The notes under the pieces were generated by a model. It was not told the origin of the DNA and did no database searches. It saw only the letters and a program-made list of their open reading frames with translations. The position numbers and the translations under genes were made by a program. From Ottelia alismoides (lineage: Eukaryota > Streptophyta > Magnoliopsida > Alismatales > Hydrocharitaceae), in contig JAZKJV010000606.1 of the NCBI GenBank assembly GCA_037367405.1, forward strand, positions 402,934 through 466,933: 64,000 nucleotides of DNA. The letters run 5' to 3'. Positions 55,106 through 64,000 of this stretch are shown one piece after another (the stretch's first letter is position 1; each line of letters opens with the position of its first letter).

Positions 55106-58100
55106 TGATGAGCCAAAAATTGATCAATCCGGATCAGATAAAGATAATCACTTTCGGGTCGTTGCGATCCGGATCGATAGATCAATCAGCTCAGCAAGAA
55201 AAATGAAGGAATCAGACCACCAAAACAAAATAAAAATCAAAGAAACTCAATAGTGGCACTGGCTATTAGATTAGCCTGGTATAGCGACCAGGGTTGGACT
55301 CAGGGAGCACGTGATGGCCTCGCGGCCTACGAAGTAGTCTAAAATGAAAACAAATACAAGAAAATGCTTTTTGGTGGATTTTTAATATTTTTATATTTTT
55401 TTGGATTTTTAAATAATAAAGGAAATAATAAAGTCAAGAAAACAAGCAACTTCACACAATTATTTTATCACTCAAAATTCATCCAAAAATTCAAACAAAA
55501 ATATTTTTATGTTTTTTAAATTTTATATGTTTTTTATTAATTTTTGGTCTTTTCTGATTTTTATAGAATTTTATAAAAATGAAACAAGACAGAAAATGCA
55601 AGACACTGTCCAGTCAGGCTTCTACAACCATTTAAAAATGCTAAATGGTTGTTTCAAGGCCTGGAATAATTTTCTTGTAAAGTATGAAGTACAAGGAAAA
55701 ATTAGGAACTGGATTTATTATTTTTGGAGTTTTCAATCATTTATTAGAATTTTTATAAGTTTTTCAATGTTTTTCAATTTTTATAATTTTTGTAAGTCCA
55801 AAAATGACCAAACTTGGTCAGAAAATCAAACACAACAAAACACACCAAATCTAATTTTTTGTAATTTTTGGAAATGTTTTTATATTTTTTGTGAATTTTA
55901 AAATTGGACAGTAAGAAAAATTGATGTTTTTGAATTTTTAAAAATAACAAAAATGCTCAAAAATATACCAAATTTTTAGCAAAAATTTTACACAGTGGCA
56001 AGAGCCACGTTTCCAATTTTCGCGAAATTTGGACTTGATTTGATATTTTATTAAAATTAAACAACAAGGCACAGTGCACAGGGACCTAGATGCAAAGAAA
56101 ATAAGTTCCAGGGACTAAATCGTAACAAATATGAGAAACTAGGGGTCCCTTGTGCAAAAATTCCAAGATGGCACGCGCGAGGCACGTGTTTGGGGCACGG
56201 AGGGACTATTGTGCAATAAAAAATATTTCCAAGGACTAAATAGCAACAGGTGCTAAAAGTCTAGGGAAGATATTGCAATTTAACCAATTAATTCAGCACA
56301 TGTCTCAATAAAACCACGCACAGGGGTATGGATGCAAATATTAAAAACTTAATTTCATTCCATAACACTTTAAAACTATAACCCAAACATTGCAAATAAA
56401 CCACAAAATTCACGTGACGATGCACGTGTTCCACATAGACAAGGGTATAAATGCAAATAAAATAAGCACGAGGTCCAAGGTGCAAAATGTCCAAAATAAA
56501 ATGAACTATATAAAATATTTACAGGACTCAACAATAAATGCAAACCAGGAGGGGGCCTAAGTGATATTTACCCCTTATTATGATCCGAGGGCTGAAGGGC
56601 TGCCACGTAGCTGATCGAACGGCTGGAAATGGTGGCGCCTCGACGAAGAGTCCTCGGCTCGGATCGAACGGCTGAGGGTCTCCCACGTGGCTGATCTGAC
56701 GGTGGTGGTGTGCTGCGGGTAAAACCTAGCCGATCTGACGGTGGTGAAGACGACACGTGGAGATCGGACGGTTCTGGAGTCACTGGTGTCTCTTCATCTG
56801 AACGGACGATCCTGATCGCGCCTCCACAGAATCGACGGGGATGGCTGCTCCTCAAGTGGATGGTTCTGATCTAATCTGGAGCGTCGAGGAAGATCGGACG
56901 TCTACTGGAGGTCCTGGAAGAACTCGGCCCCGGCGAACTTCGCCGGAGCACCACAGGTGCGCTGGACCTCCGCGTGAGACGATGATAGGTGGAACACGAT
57001 CGTCGGAGCCTCCCACGTCTGACGAGCCCTTCCGATGATGCAATGGGGGTCCGGAGAGCCCAAGCGACACCGGCGGAGCTGGAGCTGCTACTCCTGAACT
57101 TTCAAGCCCTCAGATGGGCTTGTCTTGACCTGCAAAGTGGCGCAACAGACTCCTGGGTCGAGGGCAAAGTGCCTCGACCCGGTTAGAGGTGGTGGGGATG
57201 ATCGGTGCGTCGGTATGGATAAGCTCCGGCGAAGCGACGACGAGGGAGCTCGAATCCCAGTTCCTGTGCGAACTGGGTTGAATGGCTGGGCGAAGAACGT
57301 GCATGGGAGAAGTGCGAAGGTGATGGTCGAATCCGATAGTCGAGATGTGGACAAGGGCGGTCAGAATCGATGAAAGGGATGATTAGAACGATTTGGATGA
57401 AATCAGAAATTAAAGAAATATGGGAAGAATCAAAGTTACCTGATGTGTGGGATCGACTGGGGATGAGCTCCTGGAGCTCCTGGTCTTCGCCTCGAGGGAC
57501 GTCGAGGCCCGAGGCTCGAGCACCACGCTGGTGGCGGTGCACGGCGGCGCTAGGTTGCCGGATCGATGATCCGATCACTCCCTCCTCGCTGCAACACAGC
57601 CGATCGCGAGCTGTCACTCAGGCGAGAGCAATGGAGGTCCTGGGGTGGAGAGATGGGAACCAAAGATGAGTGAAAAGCATGGCGGAGCTCGGACTATATA
57701 GTAGCTCAGGTCCGAGAAGAAGAGGTCGGGCAGGGTTCCGTGAAGCACGGATCCCTAGGCGGATGCTCTGGCGTGGATCTCGGATCAGTGGGGATCAATT
57801 AGGACCTGGGGTTTGGGGTTTTGACGATCGGGTCATGACGCAATAATTCAGAGAAGTCGGGTCGGGCGTGCAGATCCGCGGGGGTTTGGTCCAAAGGGGG
57901 GGAGTTGACCGGGGGGGTCAACATCCCCCGTGGCCCAATAGAATGTGGCCACGTGGAAAATAATTTAAAATTCATTTTAAAATAGAAAATGGACGATTTA
58001 AGGAAAACTTAAAACATGAAAAATATTCCTTTTATTTTAAACTATTTTTTGTGATTTTTAATTATTTTTTGAAATATAAATTAGGTATTTACAATATAGT

Positions 58101-58915
58101 ATTATATATAGGTATATACAATGTTAATTTTTAATTTTTGATTTTTAATTAATTATTTTTGTACATTTGTATTCCCATTTTATATTTTATTTATTTATAG
58201 TAAAAAATTAGGAATAAAAAGGTATTTTTATTTTATTTTTATTATTTATTTACAAGGGTAAAATAAACAGCTATATACATTTATGTACATGGTATATATA
58301 CAATGTTTCTTTTGGTTTTTATTTTTGTTCTTTTTATTTTAATTCTTTTGTTTTTTTTTGTTTTTATGGTTTTTATTTTATTTATTTACAACATGAAATA
58401 TAGAATATATACAAGTTTTATGGGATTTTGATTTATTTATTTACAAGGTAAATAAATATAGAAGTGGGTTTATGTACATGGTGGATATACACAAGGAAGG
58501 GTATTTTTATTTTCTTTTTAATTTTCTTATTTTTATTTTGATTTTGTATTTACAAATATTTACAAATATACACAAGCCTATTTTATTTTATTTTTAGAGG
58601 AAAATATTTTTATTCTATTTACAGGTATATTTACACACATGAGCTTTCCTGTCTCTCTCTACTTGGGCTTTTATGCGGTCAGGCCCATGCTGAGCCCTCC
58701 CTTGGGATTAGGTTGCTCGATATTTATCTAAATATCTCCCTCTTTTTCTTTTGTCTCTTTATTCTTTTATTTATGCACAAAAACATGCTATTTATTCAAT
58801 TTTATACAATGCATGCAATTTGATAATTATTTGTATTTACATGAATATACATGTGTTTGGCAAAGATTTTGTAGCTAAAATAAAAGAATAAAGAGTGATG
58901 AATGGGTATTCATCA
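55106..58915 (-). mobile_element. Element F: solo LTR of an Athila-related element
   Basis: A single 3.81-kb LTR on the minus strand, tip TGATGAATACCC at 58915 and end GGCTCATCA at 55106. It is flanked by CGGTG (55101-55105) and CAGTG (58916-58920), a target duplication with one mismatch. Its tip is a perfect 8-base inverted repeat with a 4-base loop. It has the same plan as the other LTRs (AT-rich arms, GC-rich zone at about 56570-57960 with GATCxGACGG motifs and G-boxes) but a different sequence. No internal region is present, so it probably arose by LTR-LTR recombination. Confidence 0.85.
56578..56830. promoter_or_regulatory. Motif array: GATC(T/G/C)(G/A)ACGG with CACGTG sites (F)
   Basis: In about 250 bp the related motifs GATCGAACGG (twice), GATCTGACGG (twice), GATCGGACGG and GAACGGACGATC occur, interleaved with CCACGTGG and ACACGTGG. 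Similar motifs occur in the GC-rich zones of the LTRs of A, B, D and E. Confidence 0.55.
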
Positions 58916-58920
58916 CAGTG

Positions 58921-58978
58921 TCACCTCTTAGTGATCATCTTCTTGAAGATACCTCCCCATTGGGAACGGAGGGGGGGT
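58921..58978 (+). promoter_or_regulatory. 3' end of element C before its LTR, with polypurine tract
   Basis: A short stretch after the F target duplication leads to the purine run GGGAACGGAGGGGGGG at 58962-58977, one base before the LTR start. This is the plus-strand primer site of the copia element. Confidence 0.75.
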
Positions 58979-59678
58979 TGTTGGTAACATTATCCATTCT
59001 CAATAATCAAAAAAAGGAAAAAGGCTGATTATCCCATTGGGGACTCCTACTTCGTGTAGGAGCAAGATTGGAGAAAGGAGGCAAGAGTAGCATAATAGAC
59101 CCCATGCATGACATTGGGGATCATCCCAACTCAAGCATATCTCCCTCTCTTCTCTCTTAATTCTCTCTGCCCAAGCAAGCAGAGAAGTAGCCCACACAAG
59201 GCGTGAGGAGCAAATTCGCGTAAGGTACGAAGAGTTAGCCCGTAGGGGTGCAAAGAGAAGTCGCATCTACGAGGAGCATCTGTGCAAGAGACACGAGGAG
59301 TAGCCGTCAGGGAGGTACGTTCTCGAGGAGGGGCATCACGTGACGAGGAGAAGCAACGGTGTCGTGTTCTCCAAGTACAAGGTGACAGTTATCTGATTTA
59401 TTCTTGTAACTGAGCTTCAGTTTTGTTGGGCAACAAAACCGAGAAGACATTGTGCCCTCTCATTTTTCTGGCATAGTGGATTTTGTTGCAGGTCATTGTG
59501 CCCTGTGGATTTTCCCCTCCCTCACATCGAGGAGGGTTTTCTCATGTAAAATATCTTGTCTCTCTGTGGTTGCCTGATTATTGTGCTACGATTATTTTCT
59601 TGATTCCCGTGTGCGGAACATTCCGCTGCTAGTCATCCTATGTAGGACAGGTTCAGAGAACCCCTCGATTTCCCAACA
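58979..59678 (+). repeat. 3' LTR of copia element C
   Basis: A 700-bp LTR bounded by TGTTGG and CCAACA, the usual copia termini. The following ataat (59679-59683) would be the right target duplication; the left LTR is outside the window. Its length is within the normal range of Tork-type LTRs. Confidence 0.85.
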
Positions 59679-59683
59679 ATAAT

Positions 59684-60989
59684 TTCCTAATAGATCACAA
59701 AGACCGCCAATGCAGCAAGAGATGAATGAAGAAGATGAGGAAGAGGAGAAAGAAACTGATTCAGAAGAAGAAACTTGAATATATGCAAGGTTCAAGGAAA
59801 TGGAAAATGAAAAGAAGAATATGTGAAACCTTGTATTTTCATCCTAACTTTTGGAGTATTCATAACATAAAAAAATTCTAATACCATTTTTAGAGCTCAT
59901 CGGGACCTTTTTAGCGAGTCCAAGAATGTCAAATTCTGAGTTTCCTATCTCAAGATATCGACATTTTGATGATGGGTTAAATGCCATATACGGATCCGAA
60001 CCGGATCTGAATTAAGATCTGAATTTTACCTCTTCTTCTATAAATATGAGATGGTAGATTGCATCTAAAAAATCTAGTCACCCACTATGTATTTACCTCA
60101 CCGGAGCACCACCATCTTGGCCGGTTTAGTCAGAGGACCGCCATCGTCGTTTTAGAAGGTGCTCCAATCAAAGATCCACAATTATTATCATGTAGGTGAG
60201 CTCAAGGTCTCCGTTGACGCACATTCACGCTGCGATCGATTGATAGGAACACCGTTTCTGTGCAAGAGAAGATCTCAGGGGAACATCCTCATAGGTGACA
60301 AAGTTTTATTCCTTCTTGTTGTTAGCTTTTACACGAATTTGGATCCCAGTTTCGAATATCCTTAGAGCTTTATATATTATCATTCATAGATTGTAGTATC
60401 TTTATCATCAATGCCATGTGTGTACATAAAAAATGATGTAAACTTTCCTACCTGTTGAATATTATATGCATGAATCTTTGGTATTAATCATTGACCGTTC
60501 AAGAAACATGTGACTGAATAGAACTTAATTTAATTTAACCACCGTCATACAAGTTCTACAAAATCTCAGGAATGTGTAGTGGATATGAAGAGACGTAAGT
60601 TGAACTTTCTAATATGTGTTATCCAATTAACTCTGCATGCAAAAGATACATACATGCTTTGATTGGGTTAATTATTTCGATAATGCAATGTCGCATACGT
60701 TTCTATGTTGGTATTTTGTTTTGGATGTTACATATGCTAAGTCGGGAATTGCCCTTCAACATTTATGATTAAAGAAGCTAACTAATTATACCAAGTTATA
60801 ACTACATAATTAATTTTATTTACATTGATTCTTTGTTATCCATATAAATTGTCAACCTTTACGGAAGCATCATGACCTTTCCGACATATAATTATAACAT
60901 CCTTTTGTTGTTATAGATTACACGTTGTTCTTCGTTATGTTCATATTAGAATAACATCGCAAATATTTTGGTATATAAAAACTAAGGAT
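59684..60989. other. Flanking DNA without a recognised gene
   Basis: A short open frame directly after the copia LTR (59683-59778) encodes an acidic tail, MQQEMNEEDEEEEKETDSEE, which could be the end of a coding exon cut by the copia insertion, but this is unproven. TATAAATA at 60039-60046 in a CT-rich context looks like a TATA box. No ORF starting with ATG and no known domain follows. The rest is AT-rich with nothing I recognise. Confidence 0.5.
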
Positions 60990-61110
60990 TTTATCAGTTG
61001 TGCCCATTCGAGATATTCCAATATCAGTTATATCCCTCACCTTTTGGAAATATCAGTTGTGCTTTCAACTTCTTATCATTCTAGCACTTGTGCCCCTCCG
61101 TTAATTTAAC
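60990..61110 (+). repeat. Left terminal inverted repeat of element G
   Basis: It pairs with 63231-63350. It contains internal repeats of TATCAGTT(G/A)T and two related phrases ending in GTGCCC. Confidence 0.7.
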
Positions 61111-61547
61111 TTCAATGAATTGAACTTAATCATATTTTTTCAAATCATGGTGCACTTAAGAGAGGCATAATTGTCCAAATTTATTCTTTATCTTCTTCCT
61201 CCATTTGTTCTTCTTCCTTTCTTTTCATAATTTCTCTCTCTTAATACATCTTCATGCATTCATCAAATTGCTAAAAATTTTGCATTTTCACATGTATATC
61301 ACACGTTGAATTTTATTGAAATTTTCGGTGAATTTTCATGAATCAATTAATCAAATTAATCAAGAATTTACCTTAACTAAACAAATGTTGAAAGGCCCCT
61401 GTTCAACCCCCTTGCTCCTCCGCTCCGGCTTCGTCACCAGTCGCGCGTCCCCTTGCAAGCATCCGAAGCAACAACATCTTCCTCGTGACGACAACGGCAA
61501 GACGTCCCTTGGTGGAGGAGGCGACGAGGCACGACACGGCGGGATGA

Positions 61548-61611
61548 GGTGCTGGAGGCGACGAGAAGTGTTCTTTGTGGATGTCGCCGATAAAGATGGC
61601 TCATAGTCATC
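61548..61611 (+). repeat. Internal inverted repeat of element G, left copy
   Basis: GCTGGAGGCGACGAGAAG and the following GATGTCG(C/T)(C/T)GATAAAGATGG match, inverted and with a few changes, 62620-62692. The pair brackets the captured kinase fragment. Confidence 0.7.
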
Positions 61612-61850
61612 GTCAGCCCCCTCCATTACCCAACGTTTATCTATTCCTCCACGCTTCATTTGTGGTGCGTGTTGCTCCGCCTCCCTCCCTTGTGCGAACA
61701 CTCACCCCTTCACAAGCCCAACCGCAGCCACAAATTCCTCCCAAGAAAGCCACCTTTCGAGATATTAGCGCGACTCGACCTCGCGGGAGACGAGATATGA
61801 TGTAGCATTTAGCAATATCAATAACAATAGCAACATCTCAGCTCGGGTAA

Positions 61851-62456
61851 ATGCCCATGGCGATGATGGCGCTATTGGGGTCATCGTCGTCCCTCCACCG
61901 CCTGCTGGATCCCATTGCACGGCTATCGGGGAGCGGTAGTTACTGGCGGAGGAGTCGAAATATGACGATCGTGGCAGCAGCGTTGAGCAGTGGATTGGTG
62001 GATCACGTTCATAATCTGGTGCTGGTGGTCGGAGTGGGGCTCCCCTGCACCGTCATGGAGTTCACGGACATCATCTACCGCAGCACGCTCCTCCGTCCGA
62101 CCAGCCTCACCGGGCTCACCCTCACTATCCCCGGCGTCACGCTTGTGCTCGCTGCGCTCTCCTACCTCTGGTCCAACCCTCCTCTGTTCCTCCCACCACC
62201 CCTATTTCCTCCAGGCTCCAAGCTCCTCTCCCACAGCCCCCACCTCCTCCAGGACCCTCCGACGTTGACACCCTCCTCCGTCGCCCAAATCTCCTCCCGC
62301 CCCTCCTCCATGTCATCCACCTTCTCCGCCTATCCCGCCTCCTACGAGCCCCTCCCATGCAACCCCCACTTCCTCCAGGCCCCTCCACCATCGGCCCCCT
62401 CCTCCTCAACCCCCACCTCTTCCAACCATCTCTGTTTCCTAAACAAATCACTCTGA
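61851..62456 (+). pseudogene. Captured N-terminal fragment of STN7-type thylakoid protein kinase, fused to Pro-rich sequence
   Basis: The open frame starts MPMAMMALLGSSSS. Residues 48-108 (61992-62174), with LVDHVHNL, VVGVGLPCTVME, DIIYRSTL and LTIPGV...ALSYLWS, closely resemble the N-terminal membrane region of the chloroplast kinase STN7, which phosphorylates light-harvesting complex II in state transitions. Residues 1-47 could derive from its transit peptide. In STN7 the next residues are a TPGVAPGFFDMF-like stretch and the kinase domain; here homology stops at YLWS and a Pro/Ser-rich unrelated tail runs to 62456. The Cys-Gly-Asp expected after VME reads FTD. There is no kinase domain, so this is a captured piece, not a gene for a working kinase. 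The identification is from family knowledge, without a search. Confidence 0.75.
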
Positions 62457-62619
62457 TAAGGTCCATCTCGTCTGATCGTTAACAGACACAACTTCTCTTT
62501 ACTTCAGCTATAAAAGAGCAACTCCAGACCTTCTACAGCTTTACCCGCCTTCGTGAGGAACATAGCATCACCGGCTTCAAAGCACTACCAGTGACATCAA
62601 TGTTGATCTTCTTGTAGGT

Positions 62620-62692
62620 GATGACAATGAGCCATCTTTATCAGCGACATCCAAAGGAGAACCCTTCTCGTCGCCCCCACATCCTCCAGCCC
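62620..62692 (-). repeat. Internal inverted repeat of element G, right copy
   Basis: Inverted partner of 61548-61611. Confidence 0.7.
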
Positions 62693-62749
62693 ACACTGGG
62701 GCTCTTGTGCTGCTGCAACCGGCTGGCTCTTCACCGCATTAATCACATC

Positions 62750-62960
62750 CTTAGCTTGCGGGTGGAGTTGAGGTGAAGGTGGAGGTGTGAGGGTGGAAGG
62801 GAGTTGCGGAGGCAGAGAGGGAGGTGCGGGGCGGAAAGGGAGGTGGGGGGAGCTCGGGGCGGAGGGAGAGGTGCGAGGTGCGGGGGCGGGAGGAAGAGAT
62901 GAAGGCGGAGAGGGATGTGCGAGGTTGTGGAGGAGGTTGCGAAGATGAAGGGGAGGATGA
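62750..62960. repeat. GA-rich low-complexity tract in element G
   Basis: A strand-asymmetric purine-rich run, GGAGG/GGTGGGAG-like, of about 200 bp. ORFs across it on both strands are products of composition. Confidence 0.6.
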
Positions 62961-63000
62961 TGGGGAAGAGGACGTGGGAGAAGCAAGAGTGGATTTTTCG

Positions 63001-63169
63001 GGAGCGGATCCTCTGCTGCTGTGTAGCAGGGATCTGCTGCAACCCGAGAATGAACTCGAGCCGCTCGATCGAGATCGAGCGGTTGTAAGAACTCACAAAA
63101 TCTTTGATTTCGTGCGAACCGCTCGACTCGAGTTCACTCCCGTTGTTGCCCAGCGAAGGATCCGCTTCC
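63001..63169. repeat. Nested palindrome in the right arm of element G
   Basis: Perfect arms CCGCTCGATC (63061-63070) and GATCGAGCGG (63073-63082) sit inside longer pairings: TGAACTCGAG (63051-63060) with CTCGAGTTCA (63127-63136), GAGCGGTT (63077-63084) with AACCGCTC (63117-63124), and GGAGCGGATCC (63001-63011) with 63158-63169. The whole could fold into one large or two alternative structures. Confidence 0.7.
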
Positions 63170-63230
63170 GGACTCTTCAGCCACTTTTTAAAATTTTATT
63201 CATGATTTCTCCTCAAAGTTAACGTATATG

Positions 63231-63350
63231 TCACCTAACTCGAAGGATACAAGTGACGGAATAGTAAGAAATCCGAGATACAATTGATATTTTCAAAAAA
63301 GAAATGAGATAACTGATATTGGAATATCTCATAGGGCTCAACTAATAACA
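63231..63350 (-). repeat. Right terminal inverted repeat of element G
   Basis: Inverted partner of 60990-61110, with GATAACTGATATTGGAATATCTC as the best conserved part. Confidence 0.7.
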
Positions 63351-64000
63351 TTTTTTACTCAAAAATGCATCGGTAGTTGGATTTTCCATATATAAGTCAT
63401 AATTAATAGGTTTGTTATCTAATTCTTCAATGTATTAATATGGCTTCTCGATCAATTTTAGCGGCGTAGTTTTGCATAAGTTTTCACGATGCTTACATAT
63501 TTGTTTCTCTTTGGTTAATTAACGACATGGTGGATGAATTTAATTAATATATTAAATATTGCAAATTCTTACTTCAAATCCTCATTATGAGAAGAATTAC
63601 ATAATATAGTTTTCGTCAGGTGATTATGTGGCAGTATCCAGAAAACTTCTCATTGTATTAATACATATATAAAGAGTCGTTCATACATGGATGCCTCGCA
63701 AAAAATATTTAGAGTTAAACAATAACTTAATTGATGACTTTACTGCAAGCATTGTTGAGACAATCTTATAATTGAGTGGATCTTTAAATTGTGATTCAAT
63801 CCGAAAAAATTGGAGGGGAATGACATCTTGGGTATATAATGTAGGTTAGTAATCAAGACCTGTCAAACTCATTCTCACCCTCTGAAAGAAAATGGACTTA
63901 TCAAATAGCATGCCAATCAGTATGCTATTACAGTAAATATACAAAGATCATCAGACCAAGTATCTCAAATTTTCCCAACAAGTCACAAGTATTATCGGCA
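63351..64000. other. AT-rich flanking DNA, nothing recognised
   Basis: No ORF, repeat array or RNA gene is seen in these 650 bp. Confidence 0.6.

Larger units (their letters stand above)
21684..59678 (+). mobile_element. Element C: decayed Tork-type Ty1/copia retrotransposon, host of A, D and F
   Basis: Copia pol runs through 21684-23761, 54275-55105 and 58916-58978 and ends in a 700-bp LTR. Removal of D (duplication ATCAC) rejoins the reading frame at the RT motif after GMQI. Solo LTR F separates the end of RNase H from the polypurine tract. Domain order integrase, RT, RNase H is diagnostic of copia, and the RNase H motifs resemble Tnt1/Tork elements. The 5' part lies left of element A, outside the window. 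Confidence 0.9.
60990..63350. mobile_element. Element G: Mutator-like (Pack-MULE-type) element with a captured gene fragment
   Basis: The two ends are long imperfect inverted repeats of about 120 bp (60990-61110 and 63231-63350), best at GAGATATTCCAATATCAGTTAT. Inside lies a GC-rich patchwork including a fragment of the STN7 kinase gene. A second inverted pair lies at 61548-61611 and 62620-62692. No transposase is seen, so it would be non-autonomous. Long terminal repeats with captured gene pieces are typical of Pack-MULEs, but no 9-bp target duplication could be confirmed, so the superfamily is inferred. Confidence 0.6.

Noticed and set aside
60159..60365. 68-codon ORF near a TATA-like sequence
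   Set aside because: It has no ATG start and no recognisable domain.
62597..63222. ORFs over the GA-rich tract (62597-62986 minus, 62824-63222 plus)
   Set aside because: Pro/Ser/His or Gly/Glu/Arg low complexity on opposite strands of the same purine-rich run.
60981..63362. 9-bp target duplication for element G
   Set aside because: No convincing match was found beside the inverted repeats, so the exact ends and the Mutator assignment remain tentative.

Overview
The window is nuclear DNA from a flowering plant, most likely a gene-poor, repeat-rich intergenic region. The evidence is nested LTR retrotransposons of the Athila-type Ty3/gypsy and Tork-type Ty1/copia lineages, primer sites matching plant tRNA-Asp, and a captured piece of a plant chloroplast-kinase gene. 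That piece is GC-rich, which hints at a monocot, but the species cannot be named. I see no intact host gene.

Layout (letters are mine). 1-342: end of a probable hAT transposon. Element A (+), Athila-like, 343-4205 and 17554-21683: RNase H/integrase remnant, 3' noncoding region and 3' LTR; its 5' half lies outside the window. Element B (-), 4206-17553, sits inside A with target duplication GAGAG and is non-autonomous. Element C (+), a decayed Tork-type copia element, occupies 21684-23761, 54275-55105 and 58916-59678 and hosts A, D and F. Element D (+), 23762-54274 (target duplication ATCAC), is an Athila-like element with broken gag, protease, RT, RNase H and integrase. Element E (+), 30926-42652 (target duplication CACAG), sits inside the gag of D; it is a young non-autonomous element with LTRs of equal length and one intact 850-codon ORF. 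F (-), 55106-58915, is a solo LTR. 59684-60989 is flanking DNA with no recognisable gene. G, 60990-63350, is a Mutator-like element with long imperfect inverted ends, carrying a fragment of the thylakoid kinase gene STN7. 63351-64000 is unassigned.

Insertion order follows from the nesting: C is oldest, then A, D and F into C, then B into A and E into D.

The main discovery candidate is a shared set of cis-acting structures in A, B, D and E. Just after the last ORF each carries an array of four to six hairpins, spaced mostly 80-110 bp. The outer stem is near-constant, the inner base pairs covary, and each 3' arm runs into a copy of the polypurine-tract sequence AAGTATAGGGGG. Further shared structures are a covarying hairpin with loop GGGAC just before the true polypurine tract, a covarying leader hairpin about 140 bp upstream of the ORF in B, D and E, conserved blocks in the 3' noncoding region, and a palindrome at the LTR tip. 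B and E keep these signals but encode only a protein with a retropepsin-like domain, without RT, RNase H or integrase. They look like a parasite class that keeps the cis signals of Athila-type elements plus a protease-like ORF.
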